DNA of 64,000 nt. Source: Tubiluchus corallicola. Its lineage: Eukaryota; Priapulida; Priapulimorpha; Priapulimorphida; Tubiluchidae. This document shows, piece by piece, positions 1 to 10,860 of this stretch (the first letter of the stretch is position 1; every line of letters begins with the position of its first letter). The notes beneath the pieces are model-generated. The model ran no database searches. It was not told the origin of the DNA and saw nothing but the letters and a program-made list of their open reading frames with translations. The position numbers and the translations under genes were made by a program. Location of the stretch: the NCBI GenBank assembly GCA_030141605.1, contig JAQGDQ010001012.1, forward strand, positions 1 through 64,000, written 5' to 3'.

Positions 1-93
1 TGATGATGGTGGTGGCAACAACAACAACAATAATAATAATAATAAAAAAACAACAACAACAACAATTTCGACGACCACGACGACAATGATGAC

Positions 94-165
<72 letters not shown>

Positions 166-175
166 AACAATAGCA
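1..175. repeat. Compound trinucleotide microsatellite (GAT, CAA, AAT)
   Basis: Runs of CAA, AAT and GAT triplets with few interruptions. On the minus strand the GAT block would read as poly-His, but it follows the last plausible coding codon of the EGF exon and is more likely intronic simple repeat. Confidence 0.9.
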
Positions 176-198
176 ATAATAATGAACATTTTCCAAAC

Positions 199-351
199 CT
201 TTTCCTCTGGCTAGTACTATTTCGCAGAATTCACCACGAGTTCTTTTAGGGCAGAGACACATGAATACTCCTTTTTTCCTGGGTGATATGACACCGTCGT
301 CTATACACGTGCCGCCATTTTTACAAGGTTCTTCCAGAGTACTACAAACAC
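199..351 (-). CDS. EGF-like domain exon (partial gene, minus strand)
   Basis: Read on the minus strand from an acceptor (pyrimidine-rich tract ending CCTGTAG at 352), the frame encodes one EGF-like module. It has six cysteines in the order C-x6-C-x5-C-x15-C-x1-C-x8-C, with the diagnostic NGGTC after the second cysteine and a late Gly-Glu-Phe-Cys. Taking the donor GTTTGG at 198-197 gives a 153-nt exon that starts and ends in phase 1, the symmetric 1-1 class typical of EGF exons. EGF modules are extracellular, so the parent is probably a secreted or membrane protein, but no other exon of it is visible. The donor is weak, so the 3' edge is uncertain. If the GAB gene starts left of the window, this exon lies antisense inside a GAB intron. 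It could also be an isolated relic. Confidence 0.6.
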
Positions 352-2609
352 CTACAGGAACGTAATGCAAATTCTTAATGGCGAGAATAAGACAATTAAT
401 GAAAAAAATCTCACAATTAAGAAACAAAGAGAAAACACAACGTCTCAAGTCACAAGAAAAAGCGGAAAAATGACAAAACATAACTAAGGACTAACTCTCT
501 TTTTTTATATTATTGACGCATTAAAAATATCACATTTACAAACAGTATAATCACTTAGGAAAGAAAATATTCATGTTCTTTTCCACGTAGTTTTTATTTG
601 CTGCGTGTATGTATCTTTTTTACGTGACTGTACATGTTATGTTTTAGGTGTCAATAAAAAAACTTCCAAATGCAATTCAAGTCAATTTGATATTTTCTTC
701 AAAACGAACCATAGCAATGAATGCATACTTATATAAAAAGAAAAACATTAAAACGTGTAACCGATCCACAGCAAGACTAAGATAATTCTTGTAAGGGTGT
801 CATTTGCATGATTAAATATTAATTACAGTGAGATCCGGCATGAATATTTGACAAACGGCACATTATGCAAATGTTGAGGCTTGGTTTAGAATACAGATCA
901 TCTATGCAAAATATGGCTCCAGCATTGTACAACTATAAGCCTATGTATAATATCAGAAAGCCCTAGGATATTATTGAATTGTTCTTGGGTTTCAGGTGTT
1001 ACCACAGACCAACGACAGAGTTACGAATGGTAACATAAAAGTGAGGCAGAATATTCTCTTGAACGAATGATGCTCTCGTATTATAAGGGCAGCGAAAAAG
1101 CGTCCAAACACCATATTATACTCTTTTAAGATGTTAAAACCTCAAGGACTTTAAATTCCTTCTATCCTGTTGCAGTGCGCTCTATCAACAGTAAATTTCA
1201 GTAAATTTGCGATAATGTGGAGTGTATATATATATGTAGTATTAATTGTAGCTTATATGTTGTAATAAACCAAGTGTTTAATTCAAGTTGCATGCATTAA
1301 GCTTTCGTTTCAAATTAGTTGTAAGCAAATTCACATGCAAACTTGGAATTTGTTAAAGTTACGACACTGTAGGCAGTTGCATGCAGCTGATGGCCTACAA
1401 TAGGCTTCATCATAGTAGTTTCCTAGAATCCTAGCATGCTCCCGTGGCCCATGAAAGGGCTTAATGAGAATTGTAATGAATAGTTGGCCTATGGTTGTCA
1501 CCAGTTCATATTGGTAAGTTTGATATAATAGTTTTATCAGTATGCATTTTAAGAAATCTCAAAATTTATTTAATCCACATTCATACTGGAACAAATATTT
1601 GTGATAACTTTTGTCGCTCGGCAAATAGCTAAAGTTGCCGTCTTTTTGATATTACATTTTCTGCCTCTAGAATAACTCTGGAAGCTAAGGAATGCTCACG
1701 GGCAAGGACTTCCCATAAGAAATTATGTATATTATTACTCCGCTGCGAAGTCCTTTGTATATAAACAAGAGAGCTGTTTTCTCTAATGTGTTCAAAAATT
1801 CATTTGTAGTGAAACAACGTCCAGACTTGACACTTAAAACACAACTTTCTCGGCAAGGACAAACCTCCGGTTTGGATGACCCTTCCGTGCTAATAACTTT
1901 CTGTGATGAAAACAATTCTTAAGAAATCTCTTATGCCACTATGTGTACTAAGTTGGTGTATTTCATTACATTGAATTTTTGACCTGTATATAATTTTTAT
2001 GACATTTTTATATTCTGGCTGAACAAGTTGATTAGAGTTAATGTGATGTCGAGTTCGAGGTAAATAGCTTATCAGGTCAACCATTATTATTCAATGTAGA
2101 TTGGCAGTAGTGTGTTCCAATGAAGATGTGAGCTGAGAACAAATTGTTTGAGTTGTGATGTTAAAATTGCCGTTCGTTGCTTAGTAGCAATATTACTTAT
2201 AATACTGGACTTATAAGCTTAAGTTAGGTCATCATAATTGTCTTACAACATCTTTGAATTCTAACCTATGTTTTCAGTCAAGTAATAAATTTTTTTCATT
2301 TTCATTTACTTTATAAAGTAACATATAAAGGCTATTGAAGCGCTTTTTTTATCTTTGCACAAAAGTACATAAAACTTGCAATAGAAGTTTGTTCTATATT
2401 TTTAACATTCAGTGCATTTCATAATTTTACAGTGTTACTTTAAATAAAATGAACATAACAGTTTTTAGTAAATTCTATAAAAAGTAAATTGATGTCAACG
2501 TTATTATCATAATAATCTAAAAAGTTTATATGCTTCCTGTTTTATAGACTAAACTAAATAATTTTTATTTTTTGTTTCTTTTATTTGAGTGCATGTAAAT
2601 TATTTTTAG
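352..2609. other. AT-rich non-coding stretch
   Basis: No exon with homology-grade features was found on either strand. A short open frame at 1725-1922 has no recognisable domain. The stretch lies upstream of the first visible GAB exon and could be intron or 5' flank. Confidence 0.5.
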
Positions 2610-2749
2610 GTACTGTCAGTCAACATGAATATATTCAAGAGCCTTCAGGAACTGCTGCAATAAGTCATTCTCCATGTGTGACAACTGCACAGCCAGCTCA
2701 ACGTAGTAGTGTTCACTCACTGAACACAAATTCTACATCTAGTTTGCAG
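2610..2749 (+). CDS. GAB-like adaptor, internal exon a
   Basis: Flanked by an acceptor (TATTTTTAG at 2609) and a donor (CAG/GTATTG at 2750). The exon is 140 nt. It enters with one nucleotide borrowed from an upstream exon and leaves in phase 0, matching the phase of the next exon at 8024. It encodes a Ser/Thr/Gln-rich linker with one tyrosine in HEYIQEP and no folded domain, as expected for the disordered middle of GAB/DOS docking proteins. Assignment to this gene rests on strand, order and phase rather than homology. An upstream exon carrying the PH domain is expected but was not found. Confidence 0.55.
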
Positions 2750-4692
2750 GTATTGTCATTGAGAGTATCTTGGAATATACTTTATGTAAATTTATATAGA
2801 TAATCTATCAAAGTTTTCTTCAAATTCATCTAGGTTGCTAACTATAAGTGTAATTATGAATGAATTTGTTTGTATTGTCAGTGATTTTCTCGACTTCTAT
2901 TGAACCATTTGCAACAAATGGTGCATCACATGATTTATCTTGGTCTGCTGTGGTCCCTTAGAGGGTTCACTTTTCGATTTTCGATTGTGGAGGAAACAGG
3001 TAACAAAAAATTCCAACAATTGGTATGTAGTTTTTTTGCAAAATGTAAAACTGAGATCTGAAAAATGTATCTGCAGGAGATAGGGTGCTATATAGGTATC
3101 AGGTGGTGCAAAAAGATGTGGCAAAGACTGATCATGATATTATTACAAAGAAAATATGAGAATGGCTTGAAATGTGCACACTGATGTTATATAAGCATTC
3201 GTGGGGTCTTGGTGGGAATTTCATAAATTTTCTGGAAAGAAGAACAGGGGTATGCGATGAGATAGGCTTCTTTGGCAAAGTGGGCAGCCATGCTGTTTGG
3301 AGAGTTAGTTTCCTGGTATTATCCTAACACGAATTTCATTTTGACTACTCTTAATTTTATTTTTGGATTATATTGTAACGGTATTGCTGATGCACATTGA
3401 ACTCAAAAGACGAGTATAAAAGAAGACTTGCCAGGAATCTACCTCATATTCTACATGCTGGATGACAAAAACGGGGTAGGTGGAGAGATGTTAAAAATAC
3501 CTGTCCGCCTACTCACTGAACTGACAAGGACATTCCATATCAGCAGTTTTATACCTGGTATGCTATGCTGATATGCAATCGCTCGATAATGGATCAAACC
3601 ATCACAGTGTGGGTGTGGGGTGAAAATAAATGGCATTTTGGCATTGCAACAATATTTCTTATGCATATCTTAATAAAATAAAATAAAACAGGATAGTACC
3701 AAGTTCCTTATTTGCAATTTTCTCATTGGGAAAGCAATGTGTGTTGGTAAATCTTAGTTGTTATGACACCGGGCACTGCATTCTGTCTGTAGACTTCTTG
3801 CTTTATTAACCTACATAATATTATTAGGTAAGTGGTAAAGTACTATATTACCACTTATTGAAGAAGCAGTGTGCATTAAAAAGAGTATGTACGATACAAT
3901 GTTTGTGCATTATTGATCATTAGTGAATGTGTCTAATGTTGTTTGTCAGTTGCGTAATTTTTAACTGGTGTGAAATGTTGTTGTGTGGTGTGGTGTGACT
4001 AGGTGGTGTAGTGAGTAGTGTGTGGGTTGTTGTGGTGGTTGGCCTTTTGTTATTATTTTGCAACATCAAAATCTTCTTGAAATTCATGACTGGTTGACAT
4101 TATTGAGTAACATAAGATAAAAAACTCTGAATAATGAAAATGGCATAGAAGAAATTCTACTAAAATATATTTTATTTAACATATTTGATTGCTTTACAAT
4201 CTTATCTTCAGGCATTAGAATAAAACAAATAATTACATTAGAAGATAAATTATAGAATGCGAATAACCTTAACTACTTGATCCTTACTTGCCTTAAGACC
4301 AGCATTCAAAATGGGATTAAAACATTTAATTGCCAGAGATTCTTGCCAACCTTAGTAGCTATTCAAAACCATCATGTTGTTCATCACCTGCTTATTAACA
4401 ATACTCTCTTCTGTACCTGAGAAACTAAAGTTTTTCAAAAAATGAAAACCCTCTGAATTATAAAAATGTTTTAAAATGGCAGGTTTTGGGTGATTGGCTG
4501 ACTATCAAAAAAAAATTTGTGTTATTAAATACAACATATTTTTAAAATATCTACTATGCCTTTTTCATTGTTTGTAGTTTCATTCATCTTATGTTCTTGG
4601 AATTTATCTACATATTTCTTACTTTGAATATTTTGCTTCATGACTTGTTAGGAGTGAAAGTTAAAAGTCACAAAATTTGTGCGAGTAGCCCT

Positions 4693-4742
4693 GGGTCAAG
4701 GAAGGTCAGCAGTGTGACCTCTAACCTCTGATCAAGGGGTCA
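4693..4742. promoter_or_regulatory. Cluster of nuclear-receptor-type half-sites
   Basis: Four RGGTCA hexamers lie in 50 bp: GGGTCA at 4693, AGGTCA at 4703 (a direct repeat with 4-nt spacing), TGACCT at 4715 (an inverted repeat with 6-nt spacing) and GGGTCA at 4737. The hexamers match the consensus half-site of nuclear receptors. That this is a working enhancer in the GAB intron is inference only. Confidence 0.25.
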
Positions 4743-6013
4743 AAAGCAGTGGCTGCCAATAATTTTTTTATTAGGTCACAACTCTTTTTTTAAGACATTG
4801 AGTTAAATTCAACTTTTTCACAGGTATTTAGGTGTAGCAGGGTTTATTGAGCTTTAAAAAACTTTCACTACACAGAAGCCATCTTGTGCAAATAGGGCAA
4901 ACGGCTTTACTGATGAACTCCCTTTTTAGTATTGGACTAGAAGTCAGTGTTTCTGCATGTATGGGATGGGGGTATTTGTGCATTATACATAGACAGGTTT
5001 GTTAAAAATTACAGTTTACAGCTGAATAAAATTGTTTTGTACGAAACCTGGAAAGGAAAATTAAAATGACATTAAACTAAATTGAAACTAGAAATGTTGA
5101 TGTAATACAATTGCAAGACTATCTAAAATTACAATTAAAAGCAGTGCATAATAAAACAAACTATAAAATTAAAAGAATGTAATAAACAAAACTAAAAATG
5201 AAATTAAAAATGCAGTTATCCAATAATTTAAGCTGCAAAGAAAAACTAAAATTTGGGAGTAAAAGAAAAAAGATTAAAAAGATCAATATTAAAAACCATC
5301 TATCTGCCGCTAATAAGATGTTTCATATATAAAATTGCTGAATAGAACGATGGGTCAGTCTTACACGGGTCTTAAATAATGATTCTGTTTTTATCTAAAT
5401 TACAACATATATTTAGGTTTAACGTTATTTTGCATTTTTGTTGCAAATTTTACGACTAGCTTTGTGCGGCGCACTGTCTTGAAAATCAAGATTTAAATTC
5501 TGCAAGTGTGTTTTAATAATTTGAAAAATTGATTCCTAAAATTAATTTACAGGCTCTGTTTTGTTCATTTTCAATATCTAGTGATTGCTGTTTGTTAACT
5601 GAAGCATGTCATAGAAGTACAGACAATTCAAGATGATATGTGATACCAGTAACATAAATTTTAAAACAGTCACTGTAACATGTGCTGCATCATTTTAAAG
5701 TTATGAGCTGAGAAAGCTTTAAGAGGGTGAGGAACTTTTATAATCATTTTGTCTGCAGAATCTCTGCATTTGGGCAATAGCCGCGAAAGTTTGACATTAA
5801 ATTGAGGACCAACATTTTTAAATTTCCCCTTTTTCCTCATTTGGTTTCTCCTCTTCTTACATTGGTGGGACTACTCCCTTCTAATGAACTGTGAGCTTCA
5901 TTCACTGAAGTTTCTTCTTAAAACTTTTCCAAAATGAGTAGCCAGTGCAGATAAGCTATTACACCAGGTGTTTAAAAATTGTTGTACAAAAGGAGTTTTT
6001 GTATTACATGCAA

Positions 6014-6015
<2 letters not shown>

Positions 6016-6064
<49 letters not shown>
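6016..6064. repeat. (AT)n microsatellite
   Basis: An uninterrupted AT dinucleotide run of about 48 bp in the GAB intron. Confidence 0.95.
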
Positions 6065-6067
<3 letters not shown>

Positions 6068-6214
6068 ATGCAATTTTAGTTGCATTAGATAAACTATATT
6101 CCAACTTAGAACAATCAAAATTTAGTAAGGTCTCTGCTCATTTTATGTATTTTAATTATATGCTAGCCTTCAATACATACTTATACAACCACACCTATTA
6201 GCTCAAAAACTCCT

Positions 6215-6440
6215 TAATACAGAAGTTCTCCAAAACTCTTATATGAATTGGGTAGTTGATCACTTAGCAAACCAATCACAATATATACGTATTAACGATA
6301 CTCTATTAACAATAGTGTAATTCTGAAATTGTATTTTCTAATACTCGTTCTTTGGATGCTCACCACCTGCCTCTGTTAAATTTGCTGATGGTTTAGCACT
6401 CATTGTATTAATAGCAAATGATGATGGCAAAATGAAAACT
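6215..6440 (+). pseudogene. Decayed LINE reverse-transcriptase scrap
   Basis: One frame reads NWVVDHLANQSQYIRINDTL, resembling the segment before the GVPQGS block in LINE reverse transcriptases (W-I-x-x-x-L-x-N-R-x-Q-x-V). About 100 bp on, another frame reads VKFADGLALIV, a degenerate FADD active-site block with Asp changed to Gly. Frames differ and stops intervene, so this is a short dead remnant in the GAB intron. Confidence 0.5.
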
Positions 6441-6838
6441 TGCACTTAATGTTGATAATAATTTAATAATAATAATTTATTAGATATTAAAATACATTAA
6501 CATTAAAATTGACAAATGCATTTAAGGCAGGCCTGCATACACACATTGCCCAATGAGGAAATCAAACCATTAGATGCAATTAACACATAGCCTACACATA
6601 CACACGAATTACTAAACAGATTAATTAAATATCATAACTTAACTATCAAAATTATCAAAAATGCTCAAACTGTATGCATCAAAAAATTATTCTGTAATGA
6701 AATTTGCACATGTATATCCCGCATTCTGTAATTTCTTGATAATACTGCATTTATTCATATTTATATTTATATTTACTCAAATGGAAAATTATCTGTATTT
6801 TAATGCTAATTGTAAGATGCAATGTGGAAAATGAATAA

Positions 6839-7036
6839 ACTCTCTTCTCTTCTCTTCTCTTCTCTTCTCTTCTCTTCTCTTCTCTTCTCTTCTCTTCTCT
6901 TCTCTTCTCTTCTCTTCTCTTCTCTTCTCTTCTCTTCTCTTCTCTCTTCTCTTCTCTTCTCTTCTCTTCTCTTCTCTTCTCTTCTCTTCTCTTCTCTTCT
7001 CTTCTCTTCTCTTCTCTTCTCTTCTCTTCTCTTCTC
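6839..7036. repeat. (TCTTC)n pentanucleotide array, about 39 units
   Basis: Nearly perfect TCTTC array of about 197 bp with a single two-base phase slip near 6943. Long open frames in all directions are artefacts of the repeat. Confidence 0.97.
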
Positions 7037-7229
7037 AAACATTACCTACAGGTCAGTTTTGATAAAAAAACGAATGTTTGTAGATGACAGAATCATGTGT
7101 CGCTCAACACTTGATTCTGTCATCAGGGTCAAGAACAGTGAAGGGGAAAGGGTTATGAATATAATACCTGTGGACAGTATTTGTGACAAGTTCATTACGG
7201 GCTGACCATATTGAACATACATAGAACAA

Positions 7230-7441
7230 CTTAAATCACAGCATATTGCTTATGCAAGTTGAGTTTTTTGTATCAGAACAAGGACATCTTAACAGTTTTT
7301 TTTAATAATTCAGCTATTTTTAGCATTTGGATTTACTTAAATCACAGCATATTGCTTATGCAAGTTGACTTTTTTTGCATGAGAATAAGGACATCTTAAC
7401 AGTTTTTTCATAATTCAGCTATTTTTAGCATTTGGATTTAC
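7230..7441. repeat. Tandem duplication, 106-bp unit x 2
   Basis: The block starting CTTAAATCACAGCATATTGC at 7230 recurs at 7336 and runs in parallel to GCATTTGGATTTAC at the end of each copy. Differences are a few substitutions and homopolymer length changes, so the duplication is fairly recent. Confidence 0.9.
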
Positions 7442-8023
7442 TGTTTAACTTTTTAGCGAGAAAATGCCTCAAAAACATTCAAAAAATTATATAAACAGTA
7501 TTATAAAATAGTCAGCGAGAGTAATGTTTGAAAGTCTGTCGATAGTGGATGCAATCTATATCTATATAAACTCTCACGTGTGAGAAATACTGCCGTATAT
7601 GATGGGTAACAATCGTTATCCTCTCTATGATTAAGTAATTTTCATAATGCAACTTTTAGTATACGTATACAGATTTTGTTTGTGACTTATGAATCATTAA
7701 TTTATGGGGAGGGGGGAAGGGTGAGGAGATTGTATGCATGTTGAAGCATTTTAATCTACTTTGCATTTAGGGTATAATAATGTGAATGTGTGAGTCTTGC
7801 ATGTGTTTTTTTTATTCTAGTAAGCTATGTGTCATTGATTTTATGGATTTTATTACAAGCATGTAATTTCCTTTTAGGATATTAATAAAGTTTTACTGAC
7901 TTATTGACCCCGTAAAGCTATTAAAGTTTTTTTAATAGCTCACTGACTTTATACTCAAAGTCTCAAACTTTGCACATTAGTATTTTTCTGATTGACGGCA
8001 TATGGTCTTAATATTGCTTTCAG

Positions 8024-8185
8024 GGTCGAGTGTCTCCAATGCAGGTATCACTGCTATCACATAATCCTTCTAATTCAGATGCAGGCGTTAATGAGAGTGG
8101 GAAAATGTCTGCAGACATCCACAGGCTGCAGGATTCTTCATCTCCATATATATACTTATCAGATTGTCACAGCGGTACCCCAAAG
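8024..8185 (+). CDS. GAB-like adaptor, internal exon b
   Basis: Acceptor TTGCTTTCAG at 8023 and donor AAG/GTAATT at 8186 bound 162 nt, exactly 54 codons in phase 0 on both sides. The peptide is Ser-rich and disordered. It contains a Tyr-rich stretch, SSPYIYLSDC, whose tyrosines could be phospho-sites. No domain is recognised. Strand, phase and position between exons a and c support membership of the GAB gene. The first residues also allow in-frame skipping, so it may be alternatively used. Confidence 0.6.
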
Positions 8186-8741
8186 GTAATTGTTCACTTA
8201 GCTAAATTAAACCTTTCTGTGTAAAAGCTATATAGTATTACTAAAATGAGGCAAACATGTAAGCAGTATTTTGAATAAATCGAGGTTGTGCGAATGTGAA
8301 TGATATTCTGCAAAATTGTATTGTGAAAGGAATAATTCTGGAACATAATATTCTAACGTTATTTGTATGGTTAATTATTCAGCATGTTATTGTCTCACAA
8401 CTAAAGTTGATGCAAATCGGATAGTTGATGCAAATTCCGTTAGAGATGCAGGGGGAGACTGTGTCCAAAAGGCTCATGCGATCTGATGGAACACAGTGCC
8501 TTTTGGGGTCAAAACTTTCGAGTAGGGGAAATTAGAGACTACTTTGTATCTAAGCCTAACTGAAAAATTGCAGAATATATTCAATCGTTTTTTTTCTGTA
8601 CTGACAAGAGTAAGACATATTATTTTATATACGGAATAGATATATTTACTATAAGATAGTGCAGTGATAGCATAGACACGACCTGTTTCATAAATATAAA
8701 ATGTGAGTGTCTATGCAGTGTCTGATTTAAATCATTTTGAC

Positions 8742-8812
8742 CATCTCTCTTTCTTTCTCTGTCTCTCTCTCTCTGTCTCTCCCCTGCTCTCTCTCTCTCT
8801 CTCCTCTCTGCA
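8742..8812. repeat. CT-rich microsatellite
   Basis: Imperfect CT dinucleotide run broken by TTTCT, GTCT and CCCCTG. Confidence 0.9.
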
Positions 8813-8924
8813 CTATTCTACCATGAAAAATAAAATTTAGTTCTTGCTTCAACGTGAAACAATGCGTTGACGACACTTCACATAAGTATTTAACGATTGG
8901 GTGACGTAAAATACTGCTGAGCTA

Positions 8925-10860
8925 AATGTGAATCAAATTAAAGACTTTGGGACAACATTTAAAAATGTTTTTGAAAAAAAAATGACCATGGCACACGGTA
9001 ATGACCACGATAAAAGCAGAATTTTGTTTAACATGTTCCCTGATGTATCGAAAGAAGAAATAAACACATATGACAATGCATGGTGTCAAAACGTTGAACA
9101 TTGGATAGATAATTACTTAAATTTTAACTTGGCTAACAGTTGGCTAAACGACAATTTCACTTAAGAAGAATTCTTCAAGCAATTAGAGAAGTCAAACTGG
9201 TAAAAAAGTATTGATAATAATGGCTGCCATCCATTAACGCTTAAGCATACAGGGTTTTGGTGCGAGTCATTCAACCTCTTCATATAACCTATGCAACCTA
9301 TGGTAAACTTATGCATGAGTGAGTCCTACTGGCAATGGCACAAAGCAAAAATTACATTTTTTGAAAAAATGCGATAAAACTGATTACAGCAAACCAAATA
9401 ATTACATATCACTCATTTGCCATAACATTGGTTTTTACGAGGATGGTAGTGCATGCTTCAAAATTGCTTTCAAATTGAACTACTTTATAGATGCTGAATC
9501 AGAAGGCTTTCATCCCTAAGATAATACTCAATGTTATTTGATCAGATTATGGTCTGCCTTAGAGTTAGAACAACTTAAACAAAACCACTTTACCATCTTC
9601 TGCGACTTTAAAAAAGCTTTTGATAACATGTGGGTAGATGGTCGCTTGGAAATTCTATTCAAATGGTATTAAATGACGTCCGTTAGGTCTGCTGAAAAAA
9701 TTTTAACATCAAAATACATATTAACGATTTTATGTCAGATGAGTAGGTGTGCAAAAATGGTCTACAACAAGGTTCTGTCATTTTACCGTTGCTCTTATTA
9801 TTATATGTAACAGACACTGAAACAAAATAAATTCACCAACAGTTGGACACACAAATTCAAATACATTTGACGATGGGTCACTTGTTATCTCCGCTGACTC
9901 AGTCTGCGAAAGTTATCTGTGTCCAACTTTGATGTCACATAATCTATCGTTGACACTGATACTGGAGGCTAAATGTCAACTGTGAGCCAAACAAAACTGA
10001 AGCCATTTTATATGCAAGCAAATCAAGCATGGAATCTTCTCTTCCAAACCTGCAGTTTGGTGATAAAAAATCACCTATGTTGAGCAAAGTAAAGTTTTGG
10101 GTGTCATTGGTGACTACAAATTGAACTTCAGGTCTTATACTTTGGCTCACAAACAAGTTTGGGGAAATGGACTAAAATAAAACAGTTATGCTTTAACCAT
10201 AAAGATGTGCAGATGGCGACAGTCACTAACTTGTTTCAGTATAAAGTAGTGATGCTCACATTATAAACACTGACAAAGCCAGAACTTGACCTATAAAGAA
10301 AGAAATGGAACCTTTTGTTCAAGCTCCAATCGGCCAGCTTCTGTCTAAGGATTTGTAGCCTTACATATGTCAAAAGCCTGATCGTTTTTAAATTTAACGA
10401 AAGACACTGTGTTGTGATATAATGATAAACTAACGATGTTTCACAATAATGGTTTTAAGTTTAAAGAAGACAAAATGGAGTTGTTCCAGTCTACGTTGTG
10501 GTCTAGAAAGATAAAACACAGAAATAATATCTGACGATTTAGCGCAACTATTTCTGCATTACTGTCAAGCTGCCAACCGGGAAATTTGACAGAAAAACCG
10601 ATACTGTGGTGCTGATCTTGTTACTGAGAAGAGACTGCAAGGCATTTTTCTGTACTGTCGGATTTTCGCATGTGAGTGTGGCATACACTGTCAAACACCG
10701 AGCCATTTAGTGTTCTGTTGCCCTCTTGTATACAATTTCTAACATGGATATAAAGGACATTTATCTCTTCAGAGACAAGAATGCCAGCAATATATTTGTC
10801 GAAACAGTAAATGAGTTGATGTGAAAAACATTCTTGTTCATAAATGGTACCTTTATCTTA
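8925..10860 (+). mobile_element. Decayed LINE: reverse transcriptase and C-terminal region
   Basis: Several frames carry LINE RT blocks in the right order. A pre-RT segment is followed by a NYRPIS-like NNYISLICHNIG (9390-9430), FCDFKKAFDN at about 9600 (block with the first catalytic Asp), and GLQQGSVILPLLLLLY at about 9755 (the GVPQGS block). Near 10660 a Cys-rich C-terminal segment reads CECGIHCQTPSH. Stops and shifts are frequent, so no product is possible. The relic lies in a GAB intron in sense orientation. It is a jockey/I/CR1-type non-LTR family, clade not resolved. Confidence 0.75.

Larger units (their letters stand above)
2750..8023 (+). other. Intron between GAB exons a and b
   Basis: A 5.3-kb intron with GT/AG ends. 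It holds an AT tract, a TCTTC array, a 106-bp tandem duplication, a LINE scrap at 6215-6440 and a cluster of RGGTCA half-sites near 4.7 kb. The rest is AT-rich sequence with no recognisable content. Confidence 0.6.

Noticed and set aside
1685-1922. Overlapping open frames on both strands, one Cys-containing
   Set aside because: No domain, weak splice signals and no phase link to the GAB exon at 2610. I could not show it to be an exon.
6751-7205. Long Arg/Glu/Lys- and Ser/Leu-rich open frames on both strands
   Set aside because: They are translations of the TCTTC array and have no independent support.
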